Made by a program: the position numbers and the translations under genes. Under the pieces are notes generated by a model. That model saw only the letters and a program-made list of their open reading frames with translations. It searched no databases and was not told where the DNA came from. Shown here one piece after another: positions 57,995-64,000 of a stretch of DNA of 64,000 nt. Source of the stretch: Vibrio sonorensis (lineage in GTDB: Bacteria; Pseudomonadota; Gammaproteobacteria; Enterobacterales; Vibrionaceae); assembly GCF_001854765.1 (NCBI RefSeq), contig NZ_LJJE01000060.1, forward strand, positions 124,001-188,000, in the 5' to 3' direction. Positions within the stretch are counted from its first letter, which is position 1. The number at the start of each line of letters is the position of its first letter.

Positions 57995-58762
57995 ATGTTG
58001 CTGTCCCCCATTGATTCTAAAGAACCTTTACAAGCTGAATATGAACCAGTGGTTAAAGATTTGGTTGGTTACCTAAAAGGCGGGTTAGGGGACAATCTTC
58101 ACAGCGTTTATATTTGCGGCAGTGTCGCCAGAAAGTGTGCCGTACCTCATCAATCAAACGTTGATATTGTGGTAATTACGCACGACGTTTTTACTCAAGA
58201 AAAAACAACGCTGTTTAACACTATAAAATGGCAGTTCCAGCGCCGTTACCCGTTTGTCACTGAACTGGCATTTAAAACGGCTCTTGCAAAAGAAGTGGCC
58301 AGTCTAGATTCACTGTTCTCGTGGGGCTTTATGCTACGCCATACATCCATTTGTGTGTATGGTGAAAACTTGGCCGAATGTTTTGGCGATTATGAACCCA
58401 GTTGGGAAATAGCTAAACACTGGAATATGGACGTGAAAGACTGGGTAGCTGTCTATCGGCATCGAATTGCCAGAGCTGCGAATGCAGAAGAGCAGATTAA
58501 AGCTCAAGTAGCTATTGCAAAAAAACTGTTGCGAGCCAGTTACTCAGTGGTCATGCCTAAAGATAAGCGATGGTTTGATTCTCCTGTAAAGTGCGGGGAG
58601 GTCTTTCTTCAATATCACCCAGAGAAAAAAGTGGAAATCGAACGCTTGGGTATTTTGCTTGGTCAGCGCTGTATTCCTAAACGATCTGTTGTCGGACTGC
58701 TTGATGGTTTCGGACAGTGGCTGGTGAAAGAGTATAAGAAGACTGAATTTCGCATTGGTTGA
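57995..58762 (+). CDS. Nucleotidyltransferase-fold protein, possibly inactive
   Basis: A 255-residue cytosolic protein whose first 120 residues are a DNA polymerase beta-type nucleotidyltransferase fold (ICGSVARKC...SNVDIVVI). The usual second catalytic Asp of the DhD motif is Val here (VDIVV), so transferase activity may be lost. The C-terminal helical half is of the kind found with such enzymes. Weak ribosome site. Neighbours do not show a toxin-antitoxin layout. Confidence 0.75.
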   Translation: MLLSPIDSKEPLQAEYEPVVKDLVGYLKGGLGDNLHSVYICGSVARKCAVPHQSNVDIVVITHDVFTQEKTTLFNTIKWQFQRRYPFVTELAFKTALAKEVASLDSLFSWGFMLRHTSICVYGENLAECFGDYEPSWEIAKHWNMDVKDWVAVYRHRIARAANAEEQIKAQVAIAKKLLRASYSVVMPKDKRWFDSPVKCGEVFLQYHPEKKVEIERLGILLGQRCIPKRSVVGLLDGFGQWLVKEYKKTEFRIG

Positions 58763-58884
58763 GTCTGTAAGCAAAACAAGTTTACGGCCAATACTCCCCA
58801 TAAAAAATCACTTTTATTAGCTGTTACTGATGTATTTGTCAGCACCTGTGCTAGGTTTATATAGGTAGACCTACGAGGTGCTTT

Positions 58885-60944
58885 ATGCTCGACGATTCTA
58901 ATACGCGTTCTGGCTCAATGAGCCCACTATCTCTGTTTGAGCGCTATGTGACCCCATCATTGCAAGCCTTGAGAGAAGGGATGATATGGCTCATCCCATG
59001 TTTAATGATTTCGTCATTTGTTCTGTTTGTCGCCTGTATTGGCGAGTTTGTGTATGGTTATCGCACTGGGCTTGTCTCTCAGTTCTACAACATCCACGGA
59101 GTGATCGCCCGTTATTTCCCCTTGCTGATGACCGCTACGATTTCCTATGTTATGGCAATGCAGTGGCGCCTACCGCGACCACCTATCGCTCTGATATCTC
59201 TTGTTCTTTTATTAATAGTGGGCGAGGTATTGCCCGAAGAACAAACCGTACTGACCTTTAACATCATTATGGCCATCGTGACTCCTTTATACGCCGTGCC
59301 TTTGATTGCTTTTTTGCTTAAGTTTGATTCGCTAAAACTGACCCGCAGTGAGAGTGCAGGGCAGTTAGTCAAAGAATCACTTAACATGGTGTTTCCTGCC
59401 ATTATTACAGCCGCAGTAGTACTTGTTGTTGATTACCTAATCTTTACCACACTATCCTCGATATCATTCTTAAACTATCTGTCTGTCGACTACGCCAATG
59501 AACCTACCTTGTTTGGTATGTTGTTTGCGGCCTTGAACTCTATTCTGTGGTTTTTTGGTATTCACGGTTACTACGCCTTACTGCCCCTTGTTGACTTACT
59601 GCAAGAAGCCAGCAACTTAAATTATTCCACTGTCCTCGCTGGCGGTGCTGGCCAATACCATATGAACCTCTCCTTTATGGGAGCCTTTGTCTTTATCGGT
59701 GGGAGTGGCGCAACGCTTTCGCTAGTGTTAGCGCTATTGATTTTTAGTAAGCAGCGCAGTCTTCGCATGATAGCGATTGCCAGTATTCCGATCGGTATGA
59801 TTAACGTAAATGAGATCTTGCTGTTTGGCTTGCCGATAATCTTTAACCCGCGATTGTTTTTGCCCTTTTTCCTGACCCCAATGGTCAACGTGGTGGTGGC
59901 TATGTTTGCGGTTTCACTTGGTTTGGTCGCTTCTCCAAGTGTATCTGTACCATTCAATAGCCCCGTGTTGGTCAATGCGTGGGTGGCCACTGGCGGAGAT
60001 TGGGGCGCGGTACTTTTACAAGTTGCCAATGTCTTGATCGGCGTCGCCATCTATTACCCTGCAGTAAAAATGATGAATCGAAGCTCTGCGATGAAAGAGA
60101 TCAAGTTGTCAGCGCTTGATACTGTTTACACGCGTCGTGAGGAAGAGGCCAAAATACTGTTGGACGATCCTATTGCGCAATCTTTACAAAAAGAGAAAGA
60201 AACAAGACAGGTAGAACGAGCGCTAGAGAACTTGAGCCACATCGATTTTTGTCTAGAGTATCAGCCGCAAATCTCACCACTGACAGGAAAAGCGGTCGGG
60301 TGTGAAGCGCTGATCAGAGCGAAAGCTCAGGACGGTGAGCTCAAATATCCGGGCTCTTTTATGCCTTGGCTAGAAAAAGCTGGTTTGATGAAAGACGTTG
60401 ATCTCTGGGTGCTTAAAAAGGCAGTAAGAGATATTAGAATGCTGCACAATCAGGCATTTACCTTCCGGTAAGTATTAATGTCACTCCTGAAACCTTGGTA
60501 AGCCCCACACACTTTCAAGAGCTTGAAAAGGTCATTAAGCCCTATGCGAAACACATCCACTTAGAAATTACTGAGGAAACCCTATTGTCTGATGAGGCGC
60601 AATTGACTTATGCGTTCAACCGCCTGCACTTGATTGGTGCGAAAATTTATATCGATGACTTTGGCACGGGTTTTTCTTCTCTGAGTTACCTTAACAAATT
60701 TAGTATTGATGCTATCAAAATTGATCGCGCATTTGTTTTGGCCCTTTCTCATGACAAAGGGCAAAAAGTGTTCAATAGTATTCTGTCGGTGGCGGATGAG
60801 TTGAGTCTTGCTGTTGTAATTGAAGGGGTTGAAACAAAAGAGCAGTTATCTTTTGTCCCTCAAGATGACAGGGTGTCGGTCCAAGGGTGGTATTACGCTA
60901 AGTCTTTGGATGTTGAGCGCTTAGTCGAGTACGTCGAACGCTAA
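58885..60944 (+). pseudogene. PTS EIIC-like membrane domain fused to EAL domain, frame-broken
   Basis: A cyclic-di-GMP phosphodiesterase with a sugar-transporter-like sensor. Residues 1-400 have about ten transmembrane segments of the lactose/cellobiose EIIC type; the EAL domain follows. EAL motifs are retained across the break: CEALIRA, EITEETLL, DDFGTGFSSL, KIDRAFV, EGVET and QGWYYAKSL. The first frame ends at 60471 after HNQAFTF; the second resumes at PVSINVTPETL in the preceding phase. One missing C in the CC run at 60461-60462 explains it. Intact length about 686 residues. No EIIA/EIIB partner genes lie nearby, so sensing is more likely than transport. Confidence 0.87.
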
Positions 60945-63310
60945 AACAAGCCCAACTGTGGTTGGCTCAAACTGTCAAAACTCAAGCCGACAAATGGTAA
61001 GATCGCCTCGGCCACTGGTCGCAACTGCTTATCGATATAATGCTGATAGTCGAGTGGACTTTTCAAGTATTCTAGGGGTTCTGGGCCTGATACCGTGATC
61101 AGGTATTCGATGTATCCCTTGTTTTGATATTGCAAAGGTCGCCCCAAATCTTGGTTGATTTCGTCGGCTATCCTCGCCGCTTTTACTTGAGGGGGGATGT
61201 TTTTTTGGTACTCATGCAGACGTCGTCTCAGACGTTTTCTGTACACGAGGTCGTCGTCATACGCTCCCGCTAATGTGTCTTCGACAAACTGCCTGATATA
61301 GTCAGAAGGGTTGTCACCGTTAAACACCAATTCGTATAGGTGTTGTTGGAATTTTTGGGCGAGGGGCGTCCAGTCTGTTCTAGCACTCTCTAACCCCTTA
61401 AATACAATTTTCTTTTCTGCGTTTTCGCCAATGAGTCCCGCATAGCGTTTCTTTGAGCCCGTCTCTTGCCCTCTAATCGTCGGCATTAAAAACTTGCGAT
61501 AATGGGTTTCGTATTCAAGCTCTAAAATTGAACTTAGTGCGTACTCTTCTTTTAAGTGTTTTTCCCACCATTGATTGATATCTTCAACCAATGACTGTCC
61601 TATTTCGCTAGCCTGCTGATGGCTAAAACTGCCATTTAGGGAAACAAAGGTCGAATCCGTATCTCCGTAGATCACTTGATAGCCTTTTTGCTCTATCAAC
61701 TGCTTGGTTTGTTTCATTATTTCGTGGCCACGCATAGTGATACTGGAAGCGAGCCGCGTATCAAAAAATCGACAGCCAGAGGAGCCCAACACGCCATAGA
61801 AGGAGTTCATTATGATTTTAATAGCTTGAGAAAATGCTTTTTCGTTGTTCTTCTTGGCTTTGTCTCGCGCTTGCCAAAGTTGTTCGATCATCGTTGGTAA
61901 GAAGTGTTTACTTCTATGGAACTGACCACCTCTAAATCCGGCTACCGCTTGTTTATCCTCTTTGCCCAAGGGAAGTTTTAAGCCTTCGATAAGTCCCAAC
62001 GGGTCAATGAGAAAAGAGCGAATAATCGACGGATACAGGCTTTTAAAATCTAAAACTAATACCGAATCATAAAGGCCGGGGATAGAATCCATGACGTATC
62101 CACCGGGACTTGCCATCCAATTTTCTGGTTGAAGGTTAGGAGCGATATAACCAGCGCGATGAAGCCTTGGCAGATACAGGTTGGTGAACGCCGCGACACT
62201 CCCTCCCATTCGATCAAGCTCAAGGCCAGTCAATCGGGAGCGTTCGATTGCAAATTCTAGTAGGTGAGTGAGTTGAAAAATTTTACTGACCAGTACGCAA
62301 TCTTGAAGGTTGTATTTAGCAAGCGCTGGTTTATCACGTCGGAACATGTGATTAATTTCAGACATGCGGTCGTGTACGTTGTGAATCTCTTTACCTTCAC
62401 CAAGCAGCTCTTGGGAAACGGCTTCTAATGACCATGAGCGAAAGTGATATGTCGCATTTTTTAACGTGTCGATCCCATCCATCACGACCCTACCGGGTAT
62501 CGAGATAAAATTCTGTTGTGACAAACTGGTGGTTCGAAAATAAGCGGATTGACTTCCACGACCAATATTGAGCTTTAACCCGTGAAACTGAGCCCTTTTA
62601 TTAAGGAGCTTAAAATCGAAATCAATGACACTCCAACCAATGATAACGTCGGGGTCAAAGGTGCTGAACCACTCAAACATAGCCAGTAGAAGCGATTTTT
62701 CGTCTTTTACCCACTGTATCGGAGTTTCCGCTGCTTCTGGCTCTCCAATCATGATGACCCGACTATCCATTGGGCTATCGAACCCAATAGAGTAGAGAAT
62801 GCCTTTTTCGGAACACTCCAAATCTAAGGAGACAGTAGTTAAAGTAGGAAGGTAGTCGCCGCTTTTACATCGAGTATTTGCATATTTGGGGTAATTCGCC
62901 GTTGAGTCGAGTTCTCCGGTGAAAACGACACTTCCTTGAATAAAGCGTTCCATCAAAAAACGGTCGGCAAGTCGGATATCGGACTCTAGAACAAGAATAC
63001 CTTCTTGCTTAAAGAGTTCCGCGCAGCTTTGAGACTCTTTTATTGTATCGAAATAGCAGGCCGCCAACGCTTGATCGTCAAATGATTTCAGTGGTTTTTG
63101 CAATATCTCTAAACAAGCAAAGCGATGAGATGCCAACGAGTTGGCCTTTTCGATATCGCTCTGAGGAATAAAGAAGACCGGTCGCTCACCGCGGATCTGC
63201 AACTGAGAAGCTCCGTTGTCAGTTTTTACCCATAGCTCAATCAGAGTCGTGTTACCTACATCTCTGTTATGTCGGGTTAAAACAAAACCGTTATGGATAG
63301 TCACAAACAA
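60941..63310 (-). CDS. polB: DNA polymerase II
   Basis: A 789-residue family B polymerase, close in size to E. coli Pol II (783). Exonuclease motifs are SLDLECSEKG, IIGWSVIDFD and YNLQDCVLV; polymerase motifs are VLDFKSLYPSII (A), KIIMNSFYGVLG (B) and YGDTDSTF (C). Participates in restart and translesion synthesis and is SOS-induced in E. coli. The reading frame opens at TTG 63310; GTG at 63304 is also possible. The ribosome site is weak. A degenerate LexA-like sequence lies just upstream. Confidence 0.95.
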   Translation of the reverse strand: MFVTIHNGFVLTRHNRDVGNTTLIELWVKTDNGASQLQIRGERPVFFIPQSDIEKANSLASHRFACLEILQKPLKSFDDQALAACYFDTIKESQSCAELFKQEGILVLESDIRLADRFLMERFIQGSVVFTGELDSTANYPKYANTRCKSGDYLPTLTTVSLDLECSEKGILYSIGFDSPMDSRVIMIGEPEAAETPIQWVKDEKSLLLAMFEWFSTFDPDVIIGWSVIDFDFKLLNKRAQFHGLKLNIGRGSQSAYFRTTSLSQQNFISIPGRVVMDGIDTLKNATYHFRSWSLEAVSQELLGEGKEIHNVHDRMSEINHMFRRDKPALAKYNLQDCVLVSKIFQLTHLLEFAIERSRLTGLELDRMGGSVAAFTNLYLPRLHRAGYIAPNLQPENWMASPGGYVMDSIPGLYDSVLVLDFKSLYPSIIRSFLIDPLGLIEGLKLPLGKEDKQAVAGFRGGQFHRSKHFLPTMIEQLWQARDKAKKNNEKAFSQAIKIIMNSFYGVLGSSGCRFFDTRLASSITMRGHEIMKQTKQLIEQKGYQVIYGDTDSTFVSLNGSFSHQQASEIGQSLVEDINQWWEKHLKEEYALSSILELEYETHYRKFLMPTIRGQETGSKKRYAGLIGENAEKKIVFKGLESARTDWTPLAQKFQQHLYELVFNGDNPSDYIRQFVEDTLAGAYDDDLVYRKRLRRRLHEYQKNIPPQVKAARIADEINQDLGRPLQYQNKGYIEYLITVSGPEPLEYLKSPLDYQHYIDKQLRPVAEAILPFVGLSFDSLSQPQLGLF

Positions 63311-63322
63311 TACTCGTTATTA

Positions 63323-63338
63323 CTGGTGATCGCTATAG
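63323..63338 (-). promoter_or_regulatory. Degenerate LexA-like site before polB
   Basis: On the minus strand CTATAGCGATCACCAG followed by TA keeps one CAG half-site at the correct spacing but has CTA instead of CTG in the other. Position 13-28 bases before the polB start is unusual but possible. Confidence 0.3.
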
Positions 63339-63356
63339 AGCCGTTAAGCTCTATAG
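63333..63356 (-). terminator. Hairpin between DUF4105 gene and polB
   Basis: Perfect 9-bp inverted repeat CTATAGAGC / GCTCTATAG with CGTTAA loop, no T run; just after the stop of the upstream minus-strand gene. May attenuate read-through into polB. Confidence 0.4.
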
Positions 63357-63365
63357 TAACATCGG

Positions 63366-64000
63366 TTAGTAATAAAAGTATCCGGTGATTTTTCCTGAGA
63401 CTTCTTCAGCGTGCCAATGCTGATAAGAGGCTTCTGCTCTAACCGCCACGTTGCGGTCGAGAGTCCAATGCCAGCTTGCTTTTGCTTGCGCGTGTTGATC
63501 GGCAGGTGAGTCGATCAACGCAAGGTATTGGCCTTGAAGGCCCACGCGGTGATTGTCAGAAACCTGATATAGGATCCCCATTTCGATACCGGCACCAGCG
63601 ACGGCATCGTAATTGGTTAGCTCACCACCACTTACTGAAGCGGACAGTAGGCTGTAGAGATGCAAACCGTCAGACTCCCCCCAAGCTTTGCCAAAACCAC
63701 CTTGACCAAACCAGCGTCCCGCCATTTTGTTTTCAGTAGGTTGACGGTCATATCCGAAGCGAATATTCCAAGCTAGGCTATCAAATACTTTGTTGCTTGG
63801 AGCAAGGGCCATAGCGTCGAGAAAATAAAAACGATCGAGACGCGTGTTGCTCTCTTCGTCAATGGTTAGCTGAGTATCCAAAAAGCTGATTTGCGCTCCG
63901 GGAATAAAGCCGGCCTGCGAATCTAATAAGTCATGATAAGCGGCGCGCCACTCTAGGGTCACCTTGTCATTAGAGAACTTGTTAGATTGAAATCCTAACC
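63366..64000 (-). CDS. DUF4105 (Lnb-like periplasmic) protein, C-terminal part
   Basis: The last about 210 residues of an envelope protein; the frame is open to the window edge (residues NKFSNDKV precede LEWRAAYHDLLD). The blocks LEWRAAYHDLLDSQAGFIPGAQI, FDSLAWNIRFGYDR and the many amphipathic strands with a C-terminal YFYY match the C-terminal beta-rich region of DUF4105/Lnb-domain proteins of gammaproteobacteria. The catalytic NlpC/P60-like Lnb domain would lie outside the window. It precedes polB on the same strand. Confidence 0.8.
   Translation of the reverse strand, partial: LGFQSNKFSNDKVTLEWRAAYHDLLDSQAGFIPGAQISFLDTQLTIDEESNTRLDRFYFLDAMALAPSNKVFDSLAWNIRFGYDRQPTENKMAGRWFGQGGFGKAWGESDGLHLYSLLSASVSGGELTNYDAVAGAGIEMGILYQVSDNHRVGLQGQYLALIDSPADQHAQAKASWHWTLDRNVAVRAEASYQHWHAEEVSGKITGYFYY

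Noticed and set aside
1..64000. CRISPR, prophage, insertion sequence, tRNA or rRNA
   Set aside because: No direct-repeat array, transposase, integrase, phage structural gene or cloverleaf was found on reading both strands.

Overview
The window is ordinary Vibrio-type chromosomal DNA (Vibrionaceae, Gammaproteobacteria). The assignment rests on gene content and order (ycjX-ycjF-tyrR, ldtD-mepK-gloC, ihfA, the EF-P paralogue yeiP, a Vibrio-like DUF2982 gene), on moderate G+C, and on many signalling proteins. No tRNA, rRNA, CRISPR array, insertion sequence or prophage was seen. Both edges cut genes: a class I fumarase on the left and a DUF4105-type envelope protein on the right.

Layout. 1-7.4 kb: fumarase, ycjXF, tyrR, rimJ, an HD phosphohydrolase and DUF2947. 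7.5-9.1 kb: a BLUF blue-light sensor divergent from a diguanylate cyclase. 9.2-10.2 kb: a 58-aa ORF, then a GTP cyclohydrolase II gene behind a textbook Zur operator. 10.3-15.3 kb: a Fur-type iron operon (imelysin, di-haem oxidoreductase, second imelysin, DUF1513). 15.3-18.4 kb: peptidoglycan set ldtD-mepK plus gloC. 20-25.6 kb: a TRAP transporter (dctPQM) with its own sensor kinase and NarL-type regulator. 25.7-27.8 kb: HD-GYP, dps, and a 73-aa gene with two LexA boxes. 28-38 kb: transporters for amino acids and drug-like metabolites, a MocR regulator, tag and an NAMPT-type enzyme. 38-44.6 kb: DsbA, a Cys-rich small protein, and an operon of two Hsp70-like proteins with a membrane-anchored DUF2760 protein. 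45-64 kb: CHASE-GGDEF, exonuclease, TerB, PhoD, a double-length MipA barrel, hrpA, a small Omp, ihfA, yciU, efpL, a nucleotidyltransferase, an EIIC-EAL fusion, DNA polymerase II and the cut DUF4105 gene.

Themes. Metal and stress regulation is unusually readable: Zur box, Fur box, paired SOS boxes, and a probable TyrR box. Cyclic-di-GMP turnover recurs four times (two GGDEF, one HD-GYP, one EAL protein).

A caution applies to the whole window. At least ten otherwise intact genes carry single-base frame breaks, nearly all explained by a short homopolymer one base too short. The apparent kinase-regulator fusion at 23.2-25.2 kb fits the same cause. This looks more like residual assembly error than like gene decay, so the pseudogene calls here should be read as frame-broken in this sequence.
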